NCBI RefSeq assembly: GCF_000715075.1
Contig: NC_134103.1
Coordinates: 55,508,230-55,572,229 of the forward strand
Length of the DNA stretch: 64,000 nt
DNA from: Nicotiana tabacum
Taxonomy: Eukaryota; Streptophyta; Magnoliopsida; Solanales; Solanaceae
Direction of reading: 5' to 3'
The notes beneath the pieces were generated by a model. The model was not told the origin of the DNA and did no database searches. It was given only the letters and a program-made list of their open reading frames with translations. Within the stretch, counting starts at the first letter, position 1, and each line of letters starts with the position of its first letter. Shown piece after piece: positions 22,789-36,366 of the stretch. The translations under genes were made by a program, and so were the position numbers.

Positions 22789-25781
22789 CCTGAAGCTACT
22801 GGCAGAACTAACACTGGAGTTGTGGTCAAAGCAGTCTTGAGCTTCTGAAAGCTCTCCTCACATTCATCCGACCACCTAAACGGAGCCCCCTTTTGGGTCA
22901 ATTTTGTCAAGGGCGATGCAATAGATGAAAATCCCTCCACAAAGCTGTAGTAACCCGCCAAACCAAGAAAGCTCCTAATATCCGTGGCTAAAGACCGTCT
23001 GGGCTAACTCTGCACCACCTCTATCTTCTTCGGATCCACCTGAATACCCTCACTGGACACCACGTGCCCTAAGAATGCTACTGAACTGAGCCAAAACTCG
23101 CATTTGGAGAACTTTGCATAAAGCTTCTCCTCCTTCAATCTCTGTAATACAATCTTTAAATGTTGAGCGTGCTCCTCCTGGCTATGGGAGTACACCAGGA
23201 TGTCATCAATAAATACAACAACGAATGAGTCCAAATAGGGCTGAAATACATTGTTCATCAAATGCATGAAAGCTGCTGGGGCATTGGTCAGCCAAAAAGA
23301 CATCCCCAAGAACTCATAATTGCTATATCGGGTTCTGAAAGCTGTTTTAAGAATATCTGAATCCCGAATCTTCAGCTGGTGATAACCGGACCTCAAATCA
23401 ATCTTAGAGAACAACCTCGCTCCCTGAAGCTGGTCGAATAAATCATCAATGCGAGGCAAAGGATACTTATTCTTGACTGTGACCTTGTTCAACTGCCTGT
23501 AATCAATACGCATTCTCATGGAACCATCCTTTTTCTTCACAAATAGAACCGGCGCACCCCAAGGTGACACACTAGGCCGAATAAACCCCTTATCAAGGAG
23601 TTCATAAAGTTGTTCTTTCAATTCCTTCAACTCCGCCGGTGCCATACGATACGGTGGAATAGAAATGGCCTGAGTGCCCGGCACCAAATTAATACCAAAG
23701 TTAATATCCCTGTCAGGCAGCATGCCCGGTAGGTCTGCAAGAAACACATCCGGAAAATCACGTACCACCGGAATAGAATAAATAATAGGAGTCTCTGCAC
23801 TAACATCCCTCACAAAAGCGAAATAAGATAAGCAACCGTTCTCAACCATTCGTTGAGCCTTCAAAAATGAAATCATGGTACATAATCTACAGAACTGCTC
23901 CACTCAACCCTCGGAATTCCAGACATAGCCAACATCACCGTCTTAGTGTGACAATCTAGAACAGCATGACATGGAGATAACCAATCCATACCCAATATCA
24001 CATCAAAGTCAACCATACTGAGCAACAATAGATCTACTCGGGTCTCCAGACCCCCAATAGTCACCACACATGACCGATATACGCGGTCCACAATAATGGT
24101 ATAGCCTATAGGAGTAGATACATGTACAGATAAAACTAAGGACTCACGGGGCATATCCAGAAAATGGGCAAAATATGAGGAAACATATGAATACGTGGAA
24201 CCAGGGTCAAATAATACTGAGGCATCTCTGTGGCAAACTGAGACAATACCTGTAATCACAGCATCTGAAGCAATAGCATCTGGTCTGGCAGGGAGAGCAT
24301 AGAAACGGGCCTGACCACCCCCTGATCTGCCTCCCCCTCTAGGGCGACCCCTAGCTGACTGACCTCCACCCCGAGCTGACTAGGTGGGTGGTGAGGTAGC
24401 TGGTGCTGTAGTCGAAGGCTAACTCCTCTACTGAGATAGACCTCCATGACGACGAGGAAACTGCCTCCACATATGCCCAAGCTCCCCACACTCAAAACAA
24501 CTCCCTGGTGCTGGCGGCGGAAACTGAAGGGAACCCCTAGCACCGGGATGACTGGTAGAAGAACCTGGCATGGAAGAGCCCTGAACAGGTGGAGCACGGG
24601 ACGAACTCTGAACTGGAAGGGCACTAAGTGATGAGTGGCCCTGATGAGAACTGTGAGAACCATGGCCAGATGATGCACCCCGATGAAATGGCCGATCTGA
24701 CTGAGCCTGTCTGAAATGACGACCTCTACCGTGCTGGAACTGACCCCCAAAAGGAGCATCGCTGAATCCACCCTGACCACGAGGCCTCTTGGCCTCCCGC
24801 TCAACCCTCTCCTGACCGCGAACCATCTCAATCTGTCGAGCAATGTCGACAACCTCATCAAAGGTAGCACCCAAAACCCGCTCACTGGTCATGAGCAACT
24901 GTAGTTGATAAGTGAGGCCATCAATAAACCTCATGATCCTCTCTCTGTCTGTGGGAACCAACCAGATAGCATGACGGGCCAACTCGGAGAACCGCATCTC
25001 ATACTGCATCATAGACATATCACCCTGGCAAAGCCGCTCAAATTGTCTGCACAGCTCTTCTCTATGGGATCGAGGCACGAACTTCTCCAAAAAGACTACG
25101 GAGAACTGCTGCCAAGTAAGGGGTGCTGCGCCAATAGGCCTACGCCTCTCGTAAGTCTCCCACCATCTGAGTGCAGCCCCAAAAAACTGAAAGGTAGTGA
25201 AAGAGACCCCACAAGTCTCCAAAATACCAGCAGTATGGAGTATCCTCTGACACCTGTCCAAAAAGTCCTGAGCATCCTCTCTCTCTGTGCCACCGAAAGG
25301 TGGTGGCTGAAGTCTCCCAAACCTCTCCAACCTGCGTTGATCATCCTCAGGCATAGCAGGAACCACATAATCTTGAGCAACAACAATTGGCTGGGCTGGT
25401 GGTAGCTCTAGTGTCTGAAGTCCCTGAATACCTTGCTCGGGTGAGCGAGCGATGGGAGTTTGAGTGCCTCCCCTGGCCTGAGAAGTGGTTGCGGCCGTCG
25501 AAATAGAGACCGCCTGAGCAAGGCCAGTACACGCTATCAGAATCTGAGCTACGGCCTCCTGAAGGCCTGTAATCACAATAGGCACAGGTGGTGCCTGAGC
25601 TGGTGCATCAACAACTGGAACTTGGTCCTGATTTGGGACAACCGGTGGATTTGTAGGTACTGCCCCAACTGTTGTACGGGCTGCACCTCTGCCCCTACCA
25701 CGGCTGGCCTCGGCCTCTCGCAGCCCTGGCTGGTGGTACTGGTAGCTGGCCCTCCTGACCGGTAGCATGAATCCTCACCAT
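22789..25781 (-). pseudogene. Gag, protease and RT of element E
   Basis: Likely start ATGGTGAGG at 25781; a one-base shift in the Gly/Arg-rich start (about 25700) moves it into the long open frame 25768-24428. Gag parts: FLDRCQRILHTAGI, FFGAALRWWETYERRRPIG, LVPTDRERIMRFIDGL, a basic Gly/Arg/Ser tail, and a zinc knuckle CFECGELGHMWRQF whose last ligand is Phe (24467-24469). After TAG stops at about 24425 and 24382 comes protease (VLFDPGSTYSYVSSYF near 24215; DFDVILGMDWL near 24000). A small deletion near 23885 shifts into [22 protein letters not shown] (about 23505) and [10 protein letters not shown] (about 23215-23190). RT continues to PVLVLPVASGSYT at 22789, where the inverted segment begins. 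The gag is the longest open one in the window. Confidence 0.87.
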
Positions 25782-25980
25782 CTGTGAGAGAATGAAATAA
25801 CAGATGTTTAGTTACTAGAGACAACAGATTCGCACGACAAGAATTCAAGAATGTGGAGTTTCCTAAAGGTTCTTCAGCCTCCTGAAGATAAGTACAGACG
25901 TCTTTGTACCGATCCGCAAGACTCTACTAAACCCGCTCATGACTCGTGAGACCTATGTAACCTAGGCTCTGATACCAATC
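25782..25980 (-). other. Leader and primer binding site of element E
   Basis: PBS complement GCTCTGATACCA at 25966-25977 (TGGTATCAGAGC on the element strand, matching plant initiator tRNA-Met 3' ends), three bases from the LTR. The leader carries TTAGTAGAGTCT, GGAGGCTGA and CTTTAGGAAA in the same order as B, N and C. It ends TTTCATTCTCTCACAG directly before ATGG, which looks like a 3' splice acceptor. Confidence 0.8.
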
Positions 25981-26896
25981 TATCACGACCCAAACTAACC
26001 TCTGTCGTGATGGCGCCTATTGTGGAGCTAGGAAAGCCGGCTCATTTCCAAAACAAACCGATATTTTCATTTCAAAGATAATTTCAAGGTTATTTAACAT
26101 AAAACCTCCATTTAAAGAGTTCAAATTAAAGAAAAACAGAAGTGCGGAAAAGAAAAATCCCGACATCGGGCTGTCACTAGTCATGAGCATATACTACAAT
26201 CTGTCTAACAATATCAAGGCTAACTCAGCCCGAAAAATAGCTAAATACAACTAGAGGAATATAAGAGGGATAAGAGCAGGGGTTGCGATCGCCAAACAGC
26301 TACCTTGCTATCTCCAAGAAAATCTGCAACCAGAACACTCAATAACCACTACCGTGTCCAGCTACACCTAAATCTGCACACAAGGTGCAGGGAGTAACGT
26401 GAGTACGCCAACTCAGTAAGTATCAATAATAAATAAAGACTGAGCAGTAGTGACGAGCAATAAAGAATATAACATTCATATCGGGAAATCTCAGTAAAAT
26501 ACCACATGCTTTTAAAAATCAGGATTTAAATCAAAACATCTCGTTTAACCCAGTTCCATTAAAAAAAATTATTTAAAGATATTTTTCAACAGTTTTCAGA
26601 CAGAGGAAAAATGCAAAGGTGAGGAAAAATGATGAAATCATAAATAGCCCCTCGGGCAAAACATCACTCATATACAGCCCCTCGGGCAAGCCTCACAGTC
26701 ACTCGTGCTACTCGGGCATTCCTCACAATCATCCTTGCCACTCGGGCATACCTCACTACCGCTCATGCCTCCCAGTCACTCGGCACTCGGCACTCGCACT
26801 CAGTAGGTACCTGTGCTCATTGGGGGTGTGTGCAGACTCCGGAGAGGCTCCTTCATCCCAAGAGCTATAATATGCACGGATAACTCACGTGCCAAA
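25981..26896 (-). repeat. 5' LTR of element E, part one
   Basis: Collinear with 17927-18850. It begins TATCACGACC where the intact end has TGTCACG. It breaks off at about 26896 after CACGTGCCAAA, and the LTR resumes at 34391 beyond a 7.5 kb foreign insert. Confidence 0.87.
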
Positions 26897-26990
26897 CTCG
26901 TGTAGTACTTATTTTTTCGAAAGTTTAATGATTATTCAACTCTTAAGTATATTCGCGAGTTTGGCTAGTGACTGATCGAAAGTTTTAATA

Positions 26991-27178
26991 CTCTTATGGG
27001 ATCAGACCGTTCGCCTCAGCAGGCTTATGCAACACTACCCTTATGGGATCAGGTTGTTCGCCTCGACAGGATTACGTAACACTAATCTTATGGGATCGGA
27101 TTGTTCGCCTCGGCAGGATTATATAACACCACTCTTGTGGGATCGTGCCTTTTGCCTTGACAAAATTGTGCAAAATAT
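26991..27178 (+). repeat. 47-bp tandem repeat, four units
   Basis: Units start at 26991, 27038, 27085 and 27132, each 47 bases, with consensus CTTATGGGATCAGGTTGTTC, then GCCTCGGCAGGATTATG and AACACTA. The first three are close to each other; the fourth is degraded. Confidence 0.88.
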
Positions 27179-27436
27179 TGACTTGGATTTGGCATTTGCA
27201 CCTGATATTGGTAAACATATATTCTACTCGAGACAATAATTGTTATTTGACGATTTTGTATTTAACCTTCTATTGAAAAGTTGTTGTACATATTTATCTG
27301 TTTCGTTGCTACTTGTCATGCTTTATACCTGTTGACACCCGATTTTATCACTCCATTTCTTCTAATTTATCTATTTGAGCTTCTAAGTAATTTATAAGTC
27401 AAATACTTTATTTTCACTATTTTATTTCTATTATTG

Positions 27437-27605
<169 letters not shown>

Positions 27606-27717
27606 AAAACGTTGTAGTCAGTTTAAACCCATAAACCCAGTCCACTTGCAACAATGTTGATCAAAATGACTAAGTTTAATGACTTGACCAGTCACTAGCC
27701 CTATAAAATAATAATAA

Positions 27718-28048
27718 ACCTTGGGGTCAACTTGCCCTTTTTCTCGAACCTCATCTCACCCTTCACGAGCAAAACTTTAAAAAGAACCTTCTCGCCATCT
27801 ATGAAAGCCACATCACGAACTCTCCCGTCAGCATAATTCTTCTTCCTGGACTGAGCTGTACGAAGTCTCTCTCCAAAGTATTACGAACCAAGTCTGTGCC
27901 CAATAACCTAGCCTTTCCGGGCTTGGACCAACCAATCGGAGAACAATATCGCCTCACAAATAAGGCCTCATATTGAGCCATCTAGATACTAGACTAGTAG
28001 CTATTGTCATAGGCAAGCTCCGCCAATCGTAGAAACTGGCCCCACTGA
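27718..28048 (-). pseudogene. Integrase scrap, E/F-type
   Basis: Read on the minus strand: QWGQFLRLAELAYDNSY, then MAQYEALFVRRYCSPIGW and GKARLLGTDLVRNTLE, then a frame-damaged stretch ending near EMRFEKKGKLTPR. This is the last part of the integrase core. It ends sharply at 28048 against the LTR of element F, so F may have inserted into it; its other half is not seen next to F. Confidence 0.75.
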
Positions 28049-31000
28049 GGTCACGACCCCAAATTTCCACCTTAAGATGTCATGATGCCACCTAGTCTCT
28101 AAGACTACGTAAGCCTAATATTCATTAATAATTAAAGAAAAATAACAAACTATGATAATAAAATAAACTGATAAAGCTCATAATAACTCCAAAGCGGAAC
28201 ATCAGTAACAAACTCCCCAAAACCGGTGGAATTGAGTCATAAACTCTACAAAAATGTACTAAAATCTCTAATACAACACTGTTTGATAACAAAATTAATA
28301 GTGGTAAAGAAAATAACAGAAGGTGACTTTGAGGCATGCGAGCATCGAGTAGGTATACATTGAAGTCCCCGAAAAATAACTGAACGATCACTAGCATCCG
28401 GCATGAGCAGATGTACCTGGATATGCTAAAAAATATGCAAAAGGTAGCATGAGTACACCACAACGCTACCCAATAAGTATCAAGCTTAACCTCGCTAGAG
28501 TAGTGATGAGGCCAGGTCAAGACACATAATAGGACAAACAAAACTGAGCAGACTATTATATAGACTAATAACGGAAAATGAGGAAATAAATGATAACAAA
28601 GCAGTACAATAATGTAGACTAACAATAGAATTTAAGGCAATAAAGGCAACAAGGAGTGAACACATGATATGAACAACAAGTAATCAATACGGACAATTAC
28701 AAGTAAGTCAAATGAAGAAATAACAAAATTGTTCAACTAACAAGCCTTTTAACAAAGAATGTACAACAAAAATCGCAACCGAGGTACCACACCTCACAAT
28801 CACAAGTCAAAATCATAATCTTTCCTTAATTCACCGCGTAAGCCTTTCTTTTAATTTTGAAAATATTTTTTTTCCAAAATAGCTACACGTATTTTAGCCC
28901 CTTATCTCACCGCGTGGCTTCATCTAATTCCCTTACTAGCAACACGTGTATCAATCCCACCTTATCTCACCGCATGCGTTTCAACCTCTATCCTTATACC
29001 ACTAAATGCATATCAATATCACAACACAATAAATAACTCGCACCACATGTGTCCATATTCCACAACAATTATCAAAAATCAACAATACCAATATTACCAC
29101 AACATATAGCCTATGACTTAACCAACAATGTGAACAAGAATCTAAATAATAAGAGGAATACTCAATGAGGAAATTTATCTTAATAATCAACAACTTCAAA
29201 TAAGAATGATTCAACAATAAAAGAGGTAACAAGACAACAAGAGAGGTAACAACTTCAACTAAAGCATATAAGAATAAACATGACAATAAAAGATAGAACC
29301 TATGCTAACAACGTCAAATAGAGCATGTGAGAGCAAATTCAACAATGGAAGATATAACATGTTAAGACAATTTCAATTAAATGCATGGAAGTAGTCTAAA
29401 TGTCTAAACCGCTCAAAATACCACATATAGCCCGTGTACACACTCGTCACCTCGTGTACACATCTTCCACATAATACAAATAACAAAATCAACCCAAATC
29501 CTAAAGGGTAGTTCCCCTACACAAAGTTAGACAAGATACTTACCTCAACTAGGCTAAATCAATTCTCAAAAATAGATTTCCCCCTAAAATTCGCCTCTGC
29601 ATCGCTCAAAACTAACCAAAAGCGACTTAATCGCATCAAACAATGTAAGATAAACAAATTACGATGGATAAAGCTATGATCTTTACACAATTTCCAAAAA
29701 GTCAACAAAAGTCAACCCCGAGCTCGCCCAGTCAAAACCCGGGTCCAAGGGTAGATTTCGACTACCCATAACCGCACGAGTCGATATATTTGTTTTGTTT
29801 TCAAATTCGAGTCCGAATCGACTCTCAAAACCCTAAATTTCATTTATAAAAACTTTGACAAAAATCCCCAAAATTCTTGTTTGATTCTTATAAATTTGCT
29901 ATTAAATCTCATATATAATCATGAAATATAGTTGGAAATTGATTAAAACTACTTACCCAATGATTGCAGATGAAAATCCCCTCTACAAATCGCCTCCTAT
30001 CGAGCCTAGGGTTCTAAAATGAGAGAGAATGAGATGAAATCCCGACTTCCCAACCTTTTGTTCACTTGCAGATGTTGCAAATGCGACACTGGGTTCGCAA
30101 TTGCGAACCCTCACAATTGCAAAGAAAGCCTTGCAAATGCAGCAATTGTCAACCCCAGGAGATGTCGCAAATGTGACACAGACTTCGCAAATGCGAAGTC
30201 TGCCCTCCTCGCAAATGCGACCAAATGATCGCAATTATGATCTACCCAACTTAATCCTAGTCTTCGCAAATGCGAACCAGGTATCGCAATTGAGATATCT
30301 GAGTTCCCCTTGTCATGTTCGCAATTGCGATGCTGGTGCTCGCAATTGCGACAACTGCACATCACACCAGCAACCTGTATTTGAGTCCAAACCATTCCTA
30401 AACACGTCCAAAACTCACCTAAGACCTCGGGGCTCCAAACCAAACATATACACAAGTCTAGAAATATCATACGAACTCGCTCGCGCGATCAAAACACAAA
30501 ACATAACATCAAGAACTACATATCAGACATAAAAATGCATGAATTTCAAAAGAAAACTCAAGAACCTCTAGAATTGCAACCAAGCATCTGCATGCTATCA
30601 AACCAACTCCAAATGACACCAAATTTTGTAGACAATTTCCAAATAGAAAAACGGACCTATTCCAAGTCCAAAAACCAAATTCCGAACCCGATTCCCAAAA
30701 ATTCAACCTATGGTCAAACTTGGAAAAATTTCTAAACCTCATATTGCAAACTTTAGGCAGAATAAGTCACATCAGCCTAGGGACCTCCAAATTTGATTCC
30801 GGGCAAACGCCCAAGTCCAAAATCACGATACAAACCTATCGGAGCATCAAAATACCGTTTCCGGGTCGTTTTAACAAAATTCAATCTTTGGTCAACATTA
30901 TCAACTTTGGCTTTCAAACCAAGAACTAAATGATCCAAATCAACTCGAAAACTACCTGGAACAAAACTAACCAACCCCGTAAGTCTTAAAACCATAAATA

Positions 31001-31068
31001 CATATGTGTGAAGAATCAAAAGGGGAATCGGGGCTCATATGCACAAAATGACCGGTCAGGTCGTTACA
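28049..31068 (-). repeat. 3' LTR of element F (about 3.0 kb)
   Basis: The plus strand begins GGTCACGACCCC (first base changed from the usual TGTCAC) and ends AGGTCGTTACA, followed by the PPT complement. It aligns with the plus-strand LTR at 39733-41959 (shared ends TGTAACGACCTGACCGGTC against TGTAATGACTCAGCCGGTC; shared GTCTTGACCTGGCCTCATCA). Contains a palindrome-rich block at about 30060-30350 built on TTCGCAATTGCGAA and CGCAAATGCGA. Confidence 0.85.
30060..30350 (-). repeat. TTCGCAATTGCGAA palindrome block in LTR F
   Basis: Roughly ten variants of CGCAAATGCGA and CGCAATTGCGA within 290 bases, many self-complementary. Open frames through it on either strand are by-products of the repeat. 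Confidence 0.78.
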
Positions 31069-31085
31069 TTCTCCCCCTCTTAAAA
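31069..31085 (-). other. Polypurine tract of element F
   Basis: The plus strand reads TTCTCCCCCTCTTAAAA directly after the LTR, so the element strand has an AGAGGGGGAGAA run next to the TG end. The end of the pol frame overlaps this tract. Confidence 0.82.
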
Positions 31086-34000
31086 TAATAGTTCCTCCTC
31101 GAATGTGCATAGAGACACACCTGAAGCGACAAAAAGGTGAGGATAACGACTTCGCATGTCATGCTCGGTCTCATAGGTCACCTCCTCGATCGGATGACCC
31201 CTCCATTGACCTTTCACTAAAGCAATGCTCTTTGACCATAACTCCCGGACCTGCCTGTCCAATTGTTCTGAGCTGAAATCTAATACATTTGACGAATCCC
31301 GATAATACTTTCGGAGCATAGAGACATAGAACACCGAGTGAACTGCCGACAAGATGGGTGGTAATTCAAGTTTGTTGGCCACCTCACCAACTCTATCAAG
31401 GATCTCAAAAGGACCAATATGCCTAGCAAAACCCTCTCTCCCACCATAAATGGTACATCACGAACCTTCCGATCGGCATAACCCTTCTATCTAGATTGTG
31501 CTGTATGAAGCCGATCTTGAATCAACTTGACTTTCTCCAAGGCATCCTGAACCAAACTACTGCCCAACAACCTAGACTCTCCCGGCTCAAACTAACCAAC
31601 TGGAGAACGACACCCCCTCTCATATAAGGCCTCATAAGGATCCATCTGGATACTCGATTGGTAGCTGTTGTTGTAGGCAAACTCAGCAAGCGGTAGGAAC
31701 TGATCCCATGAACCCTCAAAATCCATAACACAGACACGTAACATATCCTTCAAGATCTGAATGGTGCGCTTGGACTGCCCGTCCATTTGGGGGGTGGAAT
31801 GCTATACTTAACTCAACCCGTGTGCCTAACTCACACTACCCGGCTCTCCAAAAATGCAATGTGAAATGCGTGCCTCGATCAGAGATAATGGACACCGACA
31901 CACCATGGAGACGAACAAGCTCATGGATATTGATCTGAGCTAGCTGCTCTGCTGAATAGGTAGTCACCACCGGAATGCAATGCGCCGACTTGGTCAACCT
32001 TTCCACAATGATCCACACTGCGTCAAATTTCTTCAAAGTCCTCGGGAGTCCAACACCGAAGTCAATGGTAATACGCTCCCACTTCCACTCGAGAATCTCA
32101 AGTCTCTAAAGCAAACCGCCCGACCTCTAATGCTCGTACTTCACCTGCTGACAGTTTAAGCGCTAAGCCACATACTCCACTATATCTTTCTTCATTCTCC
32201 TCCACTAATAATGCTGCCTCAAATCCTGATACATCTTGGTGGCACCCGAATGAATGGAATACCGCAAACTGTGGGCCTCCTCATAAATCAACTCACGTAG
32301 CCCATCTACATTGGGCACACATATCCGGCCCTGCATCTGCAACACCTCATCATCTCTAATAGAAACCTCCTTGGAATCACTGTGCCGTACTGTGTCCTTA
32401 AGAACTAGTAAATAGGGGTCTTCATATTGTTTCGCTTTGATGCGCTCAAACAAAGAAGACCAAGAAACCACGCAAGGAAGAACTCGGTTAGGTTCCAAAA
32501 CATCCAGTCTCAAAAATGGATTGGCCAAATCCTGAACATCCATGGCTAGTGGCCTCTCAATTATCGGTAACTATGTCAAACTTCCCATACTCTCCGCCTT
32601 CCTACTAAGGGAATCGACCACTACATTGGTCTTCCCGGTATAATATAAAATAGTGATATAATAGTCTTTTAGCAACTCTAACTATCTCCGCTGTTGTGAA
32701 TAAAGGTCATTCTGCATGAACAAATACTGGAGACTCCGGTGGTCGGTATAGAACTCACATGGGACACCGTACAGATAGTGCCTCCAAATATTCAATGCAT
32801 GAGCAATAGCTACCAATTCTAAGTCGTCCACCGGGTAATTCTTCTCATGAACCTTCAACTGCCAAGACACATAGGCAATCACCCTACCATCTTGCATCAA
32901 CATCGCACCAAGCCCAATACGTGATGAATCATAATAGGCAGTGTAAGGCCCCGAGGCTATAGGAAACATCAACACTGGGGCAGTGGTTAATGCAAGCTTG
33001 AGCTTCTGAAAGCTCACTTCACAGTCGTCGGATCATCTGAAAGGAGCACCATTCTGGGTCAATCTAGTCAAAGGTGTAGAAATGGATAAGAAACCATCTA
33101 CAAAACGGCAGTAATATCCCTCCAAACCAAGGAAACTCCAAATCTCAGTAGCTGAAGACGGTCTAGGTCGACTCTGAACTGCCTCAATCTTGTTCAGATC
33201 TACTTTGATTCCCTCACTAGATACCACATAACCCAAAAATGCCACCAAATCAAGCCAGAACTCACACTTGATGAATTTTGCATATACTCCTTCTCCCTCA
33301 AGTTCTGGAGCACGATCCTCAAATGCTGCTCATGATCCTCCCGGCTGCGAGAATATACCAAGATGTCATCAATAAACACGATGACAAATGAATCAAGATA
33401 TGGATTGAATACACTGTTCATCAAGTGAATAAATGTTGTCGGGGCGTTGGCCACTCCAAATGCCATCACTAGAAACTCGTAGTGACCATACTGAGTCCTA
33501 AAAGCAGTCTTCGTGATATCCGGACCTCGAATACTCAGCTGATGATACCCTGACCTAAAATCAATATTCGAGAACAATTTGGCTCCCTGAAGCTGGTCAA
33601 GCAAGTCGTGGGTACCATCTGCATAGTACCTCTAATCAATACACATCCGCATAGTACCATCCTTCTTCTTCACAAATAGAACCGGAGCACCCCAAGGTGT
33701 AACACCCAACCGGATGAAACCTTTATCGAGCAATTCCTAAAGCAGTTCCTTTAACTCCTTCAACTCCACTAGTGTCATAGGATATGATGGAATAGAAATG
33801 GGCTGAGTGCCCGACACCAGGTCAATACCAAAATCAATATCCCTATCAAGCGGCATGCTTGGTAGGTATGCTGGGAACACATCTTGGAAATCTCTCACTA
33901 CCGGAACTAACTCAACGGTAGGAGTATCAGCACTGACATCCCTCATAAAGACTAGATATGACTCACACCCCTTCTCAACCATCCGTTGTGCCTTAAGAAA

Positions 34001-34390
34001 GGACACAACCCTGCTAGGAATATATTCCAATGTAACCCTCCACTCCAACTGCGGAAAACCTGGCATAACCAATGTCAATATCTTGGCGTAACAATCCAAA
34101 ATAGCATGATAGGGCAACAACCAATACATGCCCAAGATCATATCAAAGTCCACCATACTAAGTAACAGTAGATCGACCCTAGTCTCATAACCACCAATAG
34201 TGACTAGACATTACCGATAAACACAGTCCACAATAGTAAAATCTCTCACAGCCACGGACAGATATACATGAGCACTCAAAGAATCACGAGATATATTCAA
34301 ATACGTAGCAAAGTAAGATGACACATATGAATAAGTGGAACCTGCATCAAACAAGACTGATGCATCCCTATGACACACCGGAACAATACC
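31083..34390 (-). pseudogene. Protease-RT-RNase H-integrase relic of element F
   Basis: Right to left: protease end (CHRDASVLFDAGSTYSYVSS at 34375-34320, Ala in place of Pro in the usual DPGST), DFDMILGMYWLLP (about 34150), RT start (PIISIPSYPMTLVELKELKE-type stretch near 33800), RT core with [18 protein letters not shown] and [10 protein letters not shown] (33380-33352), RNase H (YDSSRIGLGAMLMQ near 32940; YTDHRSLQYLF near 32740), integrase linker (32543-32205), core (about 32036-31600) and chromodomain tail ending near 31083. Several frameshifts and stops break it into about nine segments, so it is older or less constrained than B. It is cut at 34390 within the protease and fused to the E LTR; gag and 5' LTR are absent. 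Confidence 0.85.
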
Positions 34391-36366
34391 TGGCCTCACT
34401 CAGTCATAAATATGCTGCAGGCGGGCAGCCTCGATCCACACTCATCCTCAAAAATCAGGCCCTCGGCCTCACTCAGTCATAAACCTCTCAAGCCACTTGG
34501 GCATTTCAGTAAAACTGGGCATTCGGCCCAAAATATTTATATGCATCAAAATAGAGTCATACAACTGAGTTATGCGGTAAAAAGTATAAACATGACTGAG
34601 TATAGATTTTCAATCAAAAACAGTGAGAGGATGGTAAGAAACAACCCCTAAGGGTCCAAACAGCTTTGGCGCAAGGCCCAAATATGGCATTCAGCCCAAT
34701 TTACAGAAATTCTTTCTAAAACATCTAAGTATCAAATGGTTTCAACAAAGTATGCAACTTTACAGTTGCTACAGGGCGGACTAAGTCATAAAACCCCAAC
34801 AGTGCACGCCCACACGCCCGTCATCTAGCATGTGCGTCACTTCAAAATAGTAGAATGATACAAAATCCGTGGTTTCATACCCTCAGTACTAGATTTACAA
34901 TCGTTACTTACCTCAAAACGTGAAACTTTTTACTCCGCTATGCCTTTGCCTCGCAAATCGGCCTCCGAATGCCTCGAATCTAATCACAAATAATTCGTTT
35001 CAGTCAATAAAATTTATTGGAATTAATTCCATAAGAAACTACTAATTTTTCATAAAAATCCAAAATTTAGCTCAAAATTTGTCTATGGGGCCCATGTCTC
35101 GGAACCCGACAAAAGTTATAAAATCCGAAAGCCCATTCAACCATGAGTCTACCCATACCAATTTTACCAAAATCCAACCTCAACTCGACCCTCAAATCTA
35201 CAAATCTTGTTTCCAAATTTCTAAGTTTCAATCTCCGATTTACACCTCAAAATCATGTATTCTAGTCGGATTATTCGATGATAATTCAAAATTATGGAGT
35301 AGAAATGATCACAAGGGACTTACCTGAAGTTTTCCTTGAAAATATATCAAAATCGCCTCTCCTCAAGCTCCAATTTGTCAAAAATGGCAAATGGGACGAA
35401 GTCCATGTTTTTATAATTCTGCCCAGACAACCTCGGTTCTACCTCGATCTTCGCCTTCGATCTTGGGCTTCGATCGAGGTCCTCAATCCTGGTCCTCGAT
35501 CCTGGCCCTCGATCTTGGTTTTCAATCCTAGGCCTTCGATCATGTCTTCGACCCGGCCTTCGACCGTGACCCTCGACCCTGGACTCGATCATGGCTTCGA
35601 TCGTGGCCCTCGACTCTGGGCTCGATCATGGCTTCGATCGTGGCCCTCAACTCTGGGCTCGATCATGGCTTCGATCGTGGCCCTTGACTCTGGGCTCGAT
35701 CTGGGCTCGATTTCTAGGATCGATTCTGAGAGATTTCTGGGCTCGAATCTGGAAGAAGAAATTTCCAACATAAGGAAATTGCAGCAGCTATTGTAGTTCA
35801 ATTTTTGATCCGTTATCCATCCGAAACTCACCCAAGCCCTCGGGACCCCAACCAAATATACCAACAAGTCCTAAAACATCATATGAACTTAGTCAAATAC
35901 TGAAATCACCTCAAACAATTCTAAAACCATGAATTACGCCTCAATTCAAGCCTAATGAACTTTGAAATTTCTAATTTCTACAAACAACTCCGGAACCTAT
36001 CAAATCACGTCCGATTGACCTCAAATTTTGCACACAAGTTCTAAATGACATAACAGAGGTATTGCAATTTTCAGAATCGGATTTCGACCCTGATATCAAA
36101 AAGTCAACCCCCCGGTCAAACTTCTCAAAAATAAAACTTTCGGCATTTCAAGCCTAATTCCTCTACGGACTTACAAATAATATTCCGGACACGCTCCTAA
36201 ACCAAAAATCACCATATAGAGCTATTGGAATCATCAAAATTCAAATCCGAGGTCGTTTACATATAGGTCCATATCCAGTCCACTTTTCTAACTTAAAATT
36301 TTCAATTATGAGACTAAGTGTCTCATTTCACTCCGAGTTCCTTCCGGACTCGAACCAACTAACCCA
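34391..36366 (-). repeat. 5' LTR of element E, part two
   Basis: Collinear with about 18900-20757 of the 3' LTR: the 73-bp unit (one copy), GTTTCATACCCTCAGTACTAG, the CTCGATC block (about 35430-35740, longer here than in the 3' LTR), and CGAACCAACTAACCCA at the end. The final ~105 LTR bases are missing; at 36367 a family-G LTR resumes. Confidence 0.85.

Noticed and set aside
25096..25386. Other-frame open regions inside the E gag on both strands
   Set aside because: Shadows of the 446-codon gag frame; none has domain-like content.
30019..30532. Open frames on both strands of the TTCGCAATTGCGAA block
   Set aside because: Repeat by-products in LTR F, without domain similarity.
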